Below are positions 19,095 through 26,810 of a DNA stretch of 36,588 bases, in pieces. How positions within the stretch are numbered: position 1 is the stretch's first letter; each line of letters opens with the position of its first letter. The stretch lies in IMG/VR virus record IMGVR_UViG_3300043434_000225, positions 1 through 36,588 of that record, one strand, 5' to 3'. The position numbers and the translations under genes are program-made. This DNA is from a virus. The notes beneath the pieces were generated by a model. The model saw nothing but the letters and a program-made list of their open reading frames with translations. It was not told the origin of the DNA and did no database searches.

Positions 19095-19534
19095 CACATC
19101 CCCGCTAGGAATTTTTTCCAATCAATTCCAGACTTGATCTGAAAATCCCTAGATCGTATCTGCCCAAGTATAGACTCCAACAGATAAGCCATGGATTCTA
19201 TGTATTCAATCTTCATTTTAATAGCGACTAGATCATTGTCGCCATCAAGAAACTCTTCCATCTCATTCTTTAATGGTTTAGTTCCTTGCCACTGTGGCCA
19301 TCCTCTAGTCTCAAGCTCGTCTCTACCCATCTCACCACGGTAGTATCTGAACTTAATTTGTCTTAGAAGACTTTGATCTGCTTTTAGTTTAGTTAGTTTT
19401 AACTTGCATTGGATCAATTGTTTTACATATTTAGCATGCAACTTTGGAGTGTGGGTAGCAGCTTCACCTAGATGGTTATCATCTATCTGACTGTCAATTT
19501 CCCACTGTTCTTGAATCTCTTCAATATTTTTCAT
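19094..19534 (-). CDS. uvsY: Recombination mediator UvsY
   Basis: A 146-aa helical protein that loads the UvsX recombinase on gp32-coated DNA. It begins with the family's IEEIQEQWEIDSQID, continues TPKLHAKYVKQLIQCKLKL and has FRYYRGEMGRDELE, a conserved UvsY segment. The length is close to T4 UvsY (137 aa). It is the first gene after the promoter at 19561-19594. Confidence 0.95.
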   Translation of the reverse strand: MKNIEEIQEQWEIDSQIDDNHLGEAATHTPKLHAKYVKQLIQCKLKLTKLKADQSLLRQIKFRYYRGEMGRDELETRGWPQWQGTKPLKNEMEEFLDGDNDLVAIKMKIEYIESMAYLLESILGQIRSRDFQIKSGIDWKKFLAGM

Positions 19535-19560
19535 AATATCTCACACTATGGTAAAATTAT

Positions 19561-19594
19561 ATTATACCACAAAACCTAATTAATGTACACTATT
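19561..19594 (-). promoter_or_regulatory. Early-type promoter, copy 9 (uvsY-uvsW)
   Basis: Minus strand: GTGTACATTAATTAG, spacer, TATAAT (19561-19566). This is the rightmost copy; none is seen in the virion region. Confidence 0.72.
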
Positions 19595-19596
19595 AT

Positions 19597-20139
19597 TTAT
19601 GCTATCTCAAAATATGTGTATCTGAAGGATGCTGTACCGATTAAGTAGTTAACGTCTGTAGCATTGGCTGTAAACTGCAATGAACTTAAAGATGTAGGAT
19701 GTAAGTCAACAAATGTAAAAGCTTTAACTGGAGTGTTATTGCTTCCTAGGATAGATAGAGTACCGTCTGAATAACTTACAAGGTTCTCACTCTTACCATA
19801 AGAGTTTGCGGCATCTTTTTCTTTATCAATAAATTCTGTATACTGTTTGTGATCCTTTGGAAAGCCTAGACCTTTTAACCAATTATAGATAGCTGTATAG
19901 TTCTTCATTTCCTCGTCTATCAAGAAGTTGATAGTTAAGTCACCATAAGATAGAATTTCACCAGTGATAGAGATTCTAGACAATGGTGTATTCATATCGA
20001 TTGGTGGTAAACTAATTTCAGGTAGTGTTACTTCCTGTGCAAAGAAAGAAACGCCTGGTAGCTTCTGAATAGAAAGCATAAACCCGGTAGGTGATAACGG
20101 ATTTATATTAGATGGATCTGGACAGGTTAAAGTTGCCAT
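19597..20139 (-). CDS. Tail tube-fold virion protein, gp19/gp54-like
   Basis: A 180-aa protein with the layout of T4-like tube and baseplate-tube proteins: GFMLSIQKLPGVSFFAQEV, LPEISLPPIDMNTPLSRI, YGDLTINFLIDEEMKNYTAI and a C-terminal FVDLHPTSLSSLQFTANATD. The true tube protein gp19 is at 26178-26774, so this may be a tube initiator or a second tail protein. In related phages a structural gene also lies between gp23 and uvsY. It has its own late promoter (20161-20168). Confidence 0.75.
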   Translation of the reverse strand: MATLTCPDPSNINPLSPTGFMLSIQKLPGVSFFAQEVTLPEISLPPIDMNTPLSRISITGEILSYGDLTINFLIDEEMKNYTAIYNWLKGLGFPKDHKQYTEFIDKEKDAANSYGKSENLVSYSDGTLSILGSNNTPVKAFTFVDLHPTSLSSLQFTANATDVNYLIGTASFRYTYFEIA

Positions 20140-20160
20140 AATGATTCCTAATGTTTTTAC

Positions 20161-20168
20161 TATTTATA
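20161..20168 (-). promoter_or_regulatory. T4-type late promoter
   Basis: Perfect TATAAATA on the minus strand, 22 nt upstream of the tube-fold gene and directly after the gp23 terminator. Confidence 0.75.
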
Positions 20169-20174
20169 TAAATG

Positions 20175-20202
20175 AAAAAGGGACTCCGAAGAATCCCTTT
20201 TT
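20175..20202 (-). terminator. Strong terminator after the major capsid gene
   Basis: Minus strand: AAAAAGGGATTC-TTCG-GAGTCCCTTTTT, 12 pairs including one G-U, with a UUCG loop and a U-run. It ends the capsid transcript. Confidence 0.92.
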
Positions 20203-20229
20203 ACGATCTACTTTAACGTAGAGTAACTA

Positions 20230-21531
20230 TTACATCAAGTTAGTTACTTTAACGCGACGGTAGTAGTAGTTCTCGTTAGCTACCAATTCACCGGTACCAT
20301 CAAGAGCAACGAATGGATTAGATACCATACCGTAGCGAGTCTTGAAGCCGATTGTTGGTTGGAAGCTTTGTGGATCTACAGCACGAACCATTTGCAATGG
20401 AACGTATGGGCAGTAGAACAAACCAGCGTCGTATGCAGAAGTACCTTTGTAACCTACAACCATGAATTGTGATGCAGATTGGTTAGCAGCATATGGATCA
20501 ACATATACTTTGTACTTACCATTCAATACACCAGCGAAAGTTGTAGAAGCTTCGTCAACGTTCAAAGATGTGCTCAAAGCTGGAGCGTAGTCTAATACGC
20601 CAGCCATTGCTAATGCAGAAGCAACGTCAGATGAACAGATGATGAAGTTACCACGACCTCTACGAGTTTGTTGAGCAATCGCATTAGCTTCGCGTTCAAC
20701 TTGGAACAACAAGCCTTTGAATTTTTCAACAGACCAACGACCGTTAGAGTCAACGTCTAAGTCGAATGTACCAGCAACAGCAGTACCAACAGCAGCACCT
20801 TGTTTAGCTGATTTGTAAACTGTACGAACAACTTCACGGTTGATTTCTTGCAAGATTTCTGTAGAAAGAATGTTGCTCAATTCACCTTCAGCGTCCAAAC
20901 CATGAACTGCTTTCAAGTCTTGAGCTAATTCTACAGAGTAGTTAGCACGCAATGCACGAGTTTTAGCAACAACAGCTGTACGCTCGATAGAGAATGCCAT
21001 CTCGCCGAAAGTACCGTCACCAGAACCACCTTGACCAAGACGCTCAGCATCAGCAGTAGCTAAACCAGTACCTGTAGTGAAGGAACCATCAACTGGGTTA
21101 GAACCAGCGTGTGTACCTGTACCAGCGAAGTCTGTATCAGCTTCGTTAAACAAAGCTTCTGTACCACCTTGGTTTGTGTAGCGTGATTTCATAGCGAAAA
21201 TCAAGCCAGTTGGTTGTGTCATTGGTTGAACACCGCAAATGTCATAAGCGATCAATTGTGGCATTGCACGACGTACCAAGCTGATCAACACTGGGTCGTA
21301 ACCTGCAACGTTGTCAGTAGTAGCGCCAGAGTGGCCAAGAGCCAAGCCTGTACCACCAGCGTTAGTTGGTGCAGCTTCGTTCAAGTTTTGTGCTTTAGAT
21401 AATTCACGCTCTGTGTTTTCCAACAACTGAGCAGTAACACCCTTACGATAAGAGTCTTTGATTGATGCTACGCCTTCAGCGTCAAGCACTGGAGACCATT
21501 TTTCAATCAATTGTTGACGATTGTCTAACAT
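20230..21531 (-). CDS. 23: Major capsid protein gp23
   Basis: A 433-aa protein that forms the hexamers of the head. It carries the T4-like start (QLIEKWSPVLDAEGVASIKD), the delta domain with a probable gp21 cleavage site after LNE at residue 52, then AGYDPVLISLVRRAMPQLIAY and GVQPMTQPTGLIFAMKSRY, hallmarks of gp23. The C-terminus includes FVALDGTGELVANENYYYRR. The length is shorter than T4 gp23 (521 aa) but usual for marine T4-like phages. It is followed by a strong terminator. Confidence 0.97.
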   Translation of the reverse strand: MLDNRQQLIEKWSPVLDAEGVASIKDSYRKGVTAQLLENTERELSKAQNLNEAAPTNAGGTGLALGHSGATTDNVAGYDPVLISLVRRAMPQLIAYDICGVQPMTQPTGLIFAMKSRYTNQGGTEALFNEADTDFAGTGTHAGSNPVDGSFTTGTGLATADAERLGQGGSGDGTFGEMAFSIERTAVVAKTRALRANYSVELAQDLKAVHGLDAEGELSNILSTEILQEINREVVRTVYKSAKQGAAVGTAVAGTFDLDVDSNGRWSVEKFKGLLFQVEREANAIAQQTRRGRGNFIICSSDVASALAMAGVLDYAPALSTSLNVDEASTTFAGVLNGKYKVYVDPYAANQSASQFMVVGYKGTSAYDAGLFYCPYVPLQMVRAVDPQSFQPTIGFKTRYGMVSNPFVALDGTGELVANENYYYRRVKVTNLM

Positions 21532-21545
21532 TGTAGTTTTCCTTA

Positions 21546-22451
21546 TTAGTTAGTTTTTTTGAGTGCAGATACATAACCTGCCATGCGTGGATCAAGCTTA
21601 GGTTTGTTAACTTCAGCTTCTTCTACGATTGGTTCGTCAGTAACTACAGTCTCAATTTTAGTTGATGTAGCTGTGAAATAATTTTCACGGATGGTTTGAA
21701 CTTTTGATGTAAATGTTTCAGCATCTTCATAAGTTAGTTCTTCAGCCAAAGCTGCGAATTTTTCCTTATCAGTTTCAGCCAAACCTTCTGAAGCTTCAGC
21801 AATGATAGATTCACGAACTGCTTCATTGATTGACTGAGTCAATTCAACGTTAGCAGCAACTTGTTCATCTAACTTAGCTTGAAGTTCAACAACGTCATTT
21901 TCCAAAGCGCTGATCAAATCAACTTTTTCCTCTGGAATATCGATATTGTGTTCTTCGAACAAGCCTTTAAGACCTGCTACGAAGCTTTCCATCATTTCAG
22001 TTCTAATACCAGCTTCAAGGGCAATTTCATTCTGTTTAATCCACTGCTCAACTACGTAGTTGAGATATCCATCAACTTTTTCAACAAGTCCCTCTTGATT
22101 CTTAGCTGCGGCTTCTTCAAGACGCGCATTGAATTCTTCTTCCAAACGTGCAACTTCTTGCTTTACACGCGTTACAATAGCTGCTTCAAAGATTGTAGCG
22201 GCTTTAGTTTTGAACTCTTCAGATAACTCTTCACCGTTCACTAAAGCAGCAACGTCTTCTTTAACGTCTACTGTATATTCTTCTTTTGTTTCTTCGGCTG
22301 TTTCTTCAGCAACAACTTCAGCTTCTTCTTGTGTTTCTTCTGCAACAACTTCAGCTTCTTCAGCAGCTACAGATTCATCATCAAGAATGTCTTCGGCTGC
22401 ATTAGCTTTTGATTCAGCTAAGATTTCAGCAATCTTTTGTTCGATAGACAT
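21546..22451 (-). CDS. 22: Prohead core scaffolding protein gp22
   Basis: A 301-aa, very acidic helical protein. Residues about 20-60 contain a near-perfect tandem repeat (EEAEVVAEET twice, then EETAEET). The rest is coiled-coil-like, ending in EVNKPKLDPRMAGYVSALKK, the typical gp22 end. It forms the prohead core and is degraded by gp21. Starts after a late promoter at 22477-22484. Confidence 0.93.
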   Translation of the reverse strand: MSIEQKIAEILAESKANAAEDILDDESVAAEEAEVVAEETQEEAEVVAEETAEETKEEYTVDVKEDVAALVNGEELSEEFKTKAATIFEAAIVTRVKQEVARLEEEFNARLEEAAAKNQEGLVEKVDGYLNYVVEQWIKQNEIALEAGIRTEMMESFVAGLKGLFEEHNIDIPEEKVDLISALENDVVELQAKLDEQVAANVELTQSINEAVRESIIAEASEGLAETDKEKFAALAEELTYEDAETFTSKVQTIRENYFTATSTKIETVVTDEPIVEEAEVNKPKLDPRMAGYVSALKKTN

Positions 22452-22476
22452 TTAATATCTCCTGATTTATATGTAT

Positions 22477-22484
22477 TATTTATA
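22477..22484 (-). promoter_or_regulatory. T4-type late promoter (gp22-gp23)
   Basis: Perfect TATAAATA on the minus strand, 25 nt before the gp22 ATG. Confidence 0.75.
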
Positions 22485-22485
22485 A

Positions 22486-23136
22486 TTACTTGATTTTCTC
22501 TAAGAAGCTTTGAAATACCTTAAGCTTCGCCTCTTCTAAATTTTTACTAGAAGTCTTGCGAATTAAAGCTTGAGCTTCTCGTAAATCTCTTTCCACGAAT
22601 TTTCCATCGACAATAATCCATTCCTTACTTTCCATAACGCCTTCAACGAAAGCATTTGGTGCTGAAGGATCAGCAACAATGTCAGCAGCAGTAGCTAACA
22701 TAAAATCTTTACCAACGTAGTTCACACCATTCTTTTGAGTTAATGTACCCATACCACGTGATGAAACACCCAATTGAGCACCTTCATCGATAAGGTTCTT
22801 AACAATCTTACCGTATGGTGTATCCATGATTTTGGCTTTACCAACCCAGTTGTCGCCGTCTTCTCTTAGATCTTTAATCATCATACAGACGCGGTCTAGA
22901 TTGATAGTTGGAGAGTCTGGGTGTCCAAGCTCACCAAACGCACGGTTCTTTTTGATATACTCTTCAGTATATCGTTTAACTTCATTAGCCATAATGTCTT
23001 TTGGATAAACGCGACCGTTGCGATTCTTTAAATTAGATTGAAGGAATACGCCTTCAATAAAATATTCTTTTCCCTTACCAAGTTTTTCTTCAACGATTAA
23101 GTTGACCTGTTCGGTGTGTTCTTTGATGAGTTTCAT
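22486..23136 (-). CDS. 21: Prohead core protease gp21
   Basis: A 216-aa serine protease of the herpesvirus-assemblin/gp21 fold. The catalytic His72 lies in AFGELGHPDSP and Ser125 or Ser126 in LGVSSRGMG. It cleaves gp22, gp23 and other head proteins during maturation. The length matches T4 gp21 (212 aa). Confidence 0.95.
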   Translation of the reverse strand: MKLIKEHTEQVNLIVEEKLGKGKEYFIEGVFLQSNLKNRNGRVYPKDIMANEVKRYTEEYIKKNRAFGELGHPDSPTINLDRVCMMIKDLREDGDNWVGKAKIMDTPYGKIVKNLIDEGAQLGVSSRGMGTLTQKNGVNYVGKDFMLATAADIVADPSAPNAFVEGVMESKEWIIVDGKFVERDLREAQALIRKTSSKNLEEAKLKVFQSFLEKIK

Positions 23137-23139
23137 TTA

Positions 23140-23592
23140 TTATACCCTATCTGGAGAACCTGACATAGTTGTCGATGCTCCTACTCTTGTTTCGTCGTCG
23201 TAAGCACCATAAGTAGCATATTCAACTTTAGTAGCATAACCACCAACTTTACGTAGTGTCAAGTAACATTGCGCATTTGCACCAGCGATAGTTACTGCGA
23301 TGTCTGCAGTATTATTGATTGAATCAACAAAACCTTGTCCAGCCGCAAAACCAACATAGTCATGACCTTCTGCAGACAATGTTGTAATATTAACACCATT
23401 GCGTACGATTGTAATTGTTGAACCAGCTAAACCTGTGTATTCAATACCAGCAATGTTAACTGTTTGAGTTGCGCCACTTAAAGCTTGTGTTGCAGCCAAG
23501 ATCGTTGTCTGTAAGTCGATTGTTTCAGAACCAACTTCACTAATTTTAACGATAGCTTCTTGGTTAGTATTTTTAAGAACGGTCAATGCCAT
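23140..23592 (-). CDS. Probable virion protein, 150 aa
   Basis: A beta-rich, Gly/Thr/Ala-rich protein (VNIAGIEYTGLAGSTITIVR; EGHDYVGFAAGQGFVDSINN) between the prohead core genes and gp21. Composition and position suggest a capsid decoration or other head protein. No T4 counterpart recognised. Confidence 0.68.
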   Translation of the reverse strand: MALTVLKNTNQEAIVKISEVGSETIDLQTTILAATQALSGATQTVNIAGIEYTGLAGSTITIVRNGVNITTLSAEGHDYVGFAAGQGFVDSINNTADIAVTIAGANAQCYLTLRKVGGYATKVEYATYGAYDDETRVGASTTMSGSPDRV

Positions 23593-23593
23593 T

Positions 23594-24151
23594 TTATTCT
23601 CCGAGTTTTCTTATAACTTGTAGAAAGTTTTCTGTACTTTCTCTCATGTATTCAACTACTTCAGGGTGTTCGCCAAATACATCTTTTAATTGGTGTTGAG
23701 TATCTTCACTAATGGCAATAACGCTTTCATCATTTAACTTATAATCAATCTTACCCTCAACTAATTTGTCTAGTTTATTTAATTTTCTTATTTCAAGTAC
23801 TACAGGATCTAATGTAAACAGTTTAGAGGAAGCAAAGTCAATATACGATTCTATTAATTTATCTGTCACTTTAATGTCGTGATGTTCTTGTATTATTTTT
23901 GCTATTGTATTATCAGATAGTTCTTCGTATAGATCTGTTTTAACTTGTTCTTCTAATTCTTTATTGTGCTTATTATTGATAATATACTGCCTTGCTTCCT
24001 CTAAAGTATTTAAGTCTGTAGCTTGCTTATCAATTAAAATTGTTCCATCCACAGTTTCTTCTAGTAAATGTCCATAGGATCTAACCTGAGAAACAATCTC
24101 ATCAGACCCTACTTGTTCAGACAATTTTCTAGAGAACTGTTTAAAGTACAT
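23594..24151 (-). CDS. Hypothetical prohead-region protein, 185 aa
   Basis: An acidic, mainly helical protein starting MYFKQFSRKLSEQVGSDEIV. It is one nucleotide from the gp67 gene and upstream of gp21, the place where T4 has gp68. It may be a core protein, but I cannot align it. Confidence 0.68.
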   Translation of the reverse strand: MYFKQFSRKLSEQVGSDEIVSQVRSYGHLLEETVDGTILIDKQATDLNTLEEARQYIINNKHNKELEEQVKTDLYEELSDNTIAKIIQEHHDIKVTDKLIESYIDFASSKLFTLDPVVLEIRKLNKLDKLVEGKIDYKLNDESVIAISEDTQHQLKDVFGEHPEVVEYMRESTENFLQVIRKLGE

Positions 24152-24152
24152 A

Positions 24153-24629
24153 TTACTTAGTTAGTTCTGCCGTAAGTTGAGCTAAAACGTCTTCGTTTTC
24201 GTTCAAGTAATCTAGAACTTCATTAACATCTAACTCTTCGTTGCGTTGCTTAGCATAGTAAGCAGCTAGAGCCATTTGTTTACGTTTCTCTTTAGACTTA
24301 CCTGCGAATTTAGGATTGTCTGAGTCTACAAAGTCTTTGATCCATGCGCCAGCGGGTTCATTCTTACCAAGTACTTCATTGATCATTTCATCCATGACTT
24401 CTTCGGACATCTCTTCTTTTTCATCTTCGTCCTCGTCGTCACATTCGCTTTCTTTCATTTTCTTTTTTCCGCAAGATGCTTCACTGAACATGTTTTTAGC
24501 AACGTCAAGTCTTAAGTCATCTAACTTAGCAGATACTCTTGCAGCCATCTCAGCATTAAATGCTGCGTCAATAGCAACTGAGTCGCCGCTATCGATAGCT
24601 TGGATTAAATCTAAAACGCCTTGTGTCAT
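24153..24629 (-). CDS. 67: Prohead core protein gp67-like
   Basis: A 158-aa protein. Residues 6-48 (LIQAIDSGDSVAIDAAFNAE...RVSAKLDDLRLDVAKNMF) match the gp67 pattern of T4 (LIEAIKSNDLVAARKLF..AMAART), followed by the acidic tract DDEDEDEKEE. The C-terminal part (GAWIKDFVDSDNPKFAGKSK, then KRKQMALAAYYAKQ) is an extra motif seen in many phage head proteins. It overlaps gp20 by 4 nt, the same order as T4 (20, 67, 68, 21). Confidence 0.82.
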   Translation of the reverse strand: MTQGVLDLIQAIDSGDSVAIDAAFNAEMAARVSAKLDDLRLDVAKNMFSEASCGKKKMKESECDDEDEDEKEEMSEEVMDEMINEVLGKNEPAGAWIKDFVDSDNPKFAGKSKEKRKQMALAAYYAKQRNEELDVNEVLDYLNENEDVLAQLTAELTK

Positions 24630-26149
24630 TCTGGTTCTCCTGTTTGAACTGGGTTCTTAGCTGCATTTACGTCAGCCTGAAATTCAGCATTCTGAATATG
24701 TAACTGCTGCTCATCTTTCATTGCTTTATCAATCTCTTTGATGTCATCCTCAGATTGCATCAATACGTGTCTTCTTACGTAATCAATTGAATAGAATCTA
24801 CCAATGTATTGTTCCATCTTCTGCAATGTGTCAATTCTTTGGTTGAGCAACTCATTGTCTCTTAACTCAGCGAAGTGGTTGTCTTCTTGGAAGTCGAAGC
24901 GGATGTCCTGCTTCATTAAATCCCACTCATCTGGTCTAATGATTCCCTTCATAATCAACTGAACTCTTAGAGCGTCAGCAAATATTGTAGAGAATTTCTT
25001 ACGTAGTCTCTTGATAAACTTGTTAAACTTAATTTCGTCTCTAGTTATCTCTGTTGAACGACCTAGACTGAAACCAGTATTTGGTTGTAGTCTTCCAATT
25101 GGCACGTTCAATGATTGGTATAACTTAGTTTGGAAATATTGAATGTCTTCGATGTTAGAAAGATTCTGACCACCTTGAAGAGTTGTAATTTCAGTACCCT
25201 TACCACCTTCTCTACGTGGCATCCAAAAGTCTTCCATCATAGATAGGTGCTGGCGGTTGTCTCTAATCTCACCTGTAGAGGCATCATAGACAATCTTGTT
25301 TCTAAACTTATTCATTATGTCATTAACGTATTGTTCAGCTTTATGCTTAGGCAAGTTACCTACGTCAATGTAGAAAATTCTGCGTTCAGGAGCTCTTGAC
25401 ACTCTATAGATTACAAGCGCATCCTCAATCATTTTTAATTGGTTAACTGGTTTAATTGCTTTATGTAAATATGAAAGCATCATACCAGTATTGGAGTCAA
25501 GTAATCCAGATGGACAGTAAATAACTGAATCTGTAGATAACTTAACGCCTTGTGTGGTGTTTTCAGATATTCCCTTGTCATTATACAAGTAGAACTCTTC
25601 GGTTCTTTTAACTACCTCAACACCCTTTTCATTCTTTTCTTTGTGTATCTTTTTGATCTTACGTATTTTACGTGGATCAATGTATCTTAATTCTTGTATT
25701 CCAGCTTTTAAGTTATTTGGGTCTAACAAAATATGGTAGTATGATCTTCCGTCAACGTACCATGCTCTAAAGTCGTCGTGACCTCTTTCATTAAACTTAT
25801 ATAGCTTAAGAATAGTTTTAAATTCGTCTCTGATTTTATTCTTAATTGGTTCAGACAACTTAAGGTCATCTAACACAATGTCTACGGCTTGTTCATCGTC
25901 AGTGGCTACAATAGCTTCATTAACGATATCTTCAACCGCATTATCGCAGTCAGAGTACTGCGCAACTTGTCTGTATCTTTTCAGTAGGTCATTTTCATTC
26001 TTAATAACGCCTTCGAGGTCTACTACTGCACCGTAGTAACCACCAACCGCTGAAGATATGACCGTGGAACCATCATCTGCAGACGGCGGTACGATCGACG
26101 CCTGCAGCTTAGGTTCTTTTTTCTTTATCTCAAAACCAAATATTTCCAC
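24626..26149 (-). CDS. 20: Portal vertex protein gp20
   Basis: A 507-aa protein that forms the dodecameric DNA entry channel. Typical gp20 segments: YRQVAQYSDCDNAVEDIVNE, LYKFNERGHDDFRAWYVDGR, ALVIYRVSRAPERRIFYIDV and LYQSLNVPIGRLQPNTGFSL. The length matches T4 (524 aa). Confidence 0.97.
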   Translation of the reverse strand: MEIFGFEIKKKEPKLQASIVPPSADDGSTVISSAVGGYYGAVVDLEGVIKNENDLLKRYRQVAQYSDCDNAVEDIVNEAIVATDDEQAVDIVLDDLKLSEPIKNKIRDEFKTILKLYKFNERGHDDFRAWYVDGRSYYHILLDPNNLKAGIQELRYIDPRKIRKIKKIHKEKNEKGVEVVKRTEEFYLYNDKGISENTTQGVKLSTDSVIYCPSGLLDSNTGMMLSYLHKAIKPVNQLKMIEDALVIYRVSRAPERRIFYIDVGNLPKHKAEQYVNDIMNKFRNKIVYDASTGEIRDNRQHLSMMEDFWMPRREGGKGTEITTLQGGQNLSNIEDIQYFQTKLYQSLNVPIGRLQPNTGFSLGRSTEITRDEIKFNKFIKRLRKKFSTIFADALRVQLIMKGIIRPDEWDLMKQDIRFDFQEDNHFAELRDNELLNQRIDTLQKMEQYIGRFYSIDYVRRHVLMQSEDDIKEIDKAMKDEQQLHIQNAEFQADVNAAKNPVQTGEPE

Positions 26150-26177
26150 AATAATATAACCTTTTCAAAACTACCTA

Positions 26178-26774
26178 TTAGATAGGTAGTGGGAATGAAC
26201 CAACTGGAGTTGTTACACCAACATTTACACCGAATGCAGCAGCACCAGTAGTTGTGTCAGAAGTCCAATAGTTGTAAGTAAATTCTACATCAAAAATTTC
26301 AATAGCATTATTTGTATCGTAGTCAAGAGCGATAGGACCGATAGCTGTTGGATATGCATCCACAAACTTATAAGTCTTAACAGTAGCTCCGTTACGATCT
26401 AATTGGTGTACCAATAAGTCAACTTGATAGTCACGTGGATTCACACGACCATTCGTTTGAGCATTGTTCATTACACCATCAGACCAGCGCTCAAGAGCGT
26501 TTCTGATTGTGAACGTTGTATCATTATAGATAGATACTGTCCAAGGTGCAAATGAGCGTTCACCCGCAAAGTTAACTTGACGGCCACGATATAAGATCTG
26601 AGTATTCTCGATAGTTGAAGCAGGCAATTGGGCAGCTTTACACATAAATTGTGCATTGATACCTGCAACTGCTCCTACAGCAACAAAGTTCGGGAATGTT
26701 AAATCAACACGGAATTGATTGGCGCGTGCGCCGCCACCAATCATCTGTGCTTTAAAATCTGCAATGTTTGCCAT
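26178..26774 (-). CDS. 19: Tail tube protein gp19
   Basis: A 198-aa protein matching T4 gp19 in QLPASTIENTQILYRGRQV, GERSFAPWTVSIYNDTTF and the end YPTAIGPIALDYDTNNAIEI. It forms the inner tube of the contractile tail. It has a longer Gly/Thr-rich C-terminus than T4 gp19 (163 aa). Own late promoter at 26801-26808. Confidence 0.95.
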   Translation of the reverse strand: MANIADFKAQMIGGGARANQFRVDLTFPNFVAVGAVAGINAQFMCKAAQLPASTIENTQILYRGRQVNFAGERSFAPWTVSIYNDTTFTIRNALERWSDGVMNNAQTNGRVNPRDYQVDLLVHQLDRNGATVKTYKFVDAYPTAIGPIALDYDTNNAIEIFDVEFTYNYWTSDTTTGAAAFGVNVGVTTPVGSFPLPI

Positions 26775-26800
26775 TTGTTATTCCTTTATTTTATCTTTAT

Positions 26801-26808
26801 TATTTATA
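26801..26808 (-). promoter_or_regulatory. T4-type late promoter (gp19)
   Basis: Perfect TATAAATA on the minus strand, 26 nt before the gp19 ATG, in the gap after gp18. Confidence 0.75.
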
Positions 26809-26810
26809 TG

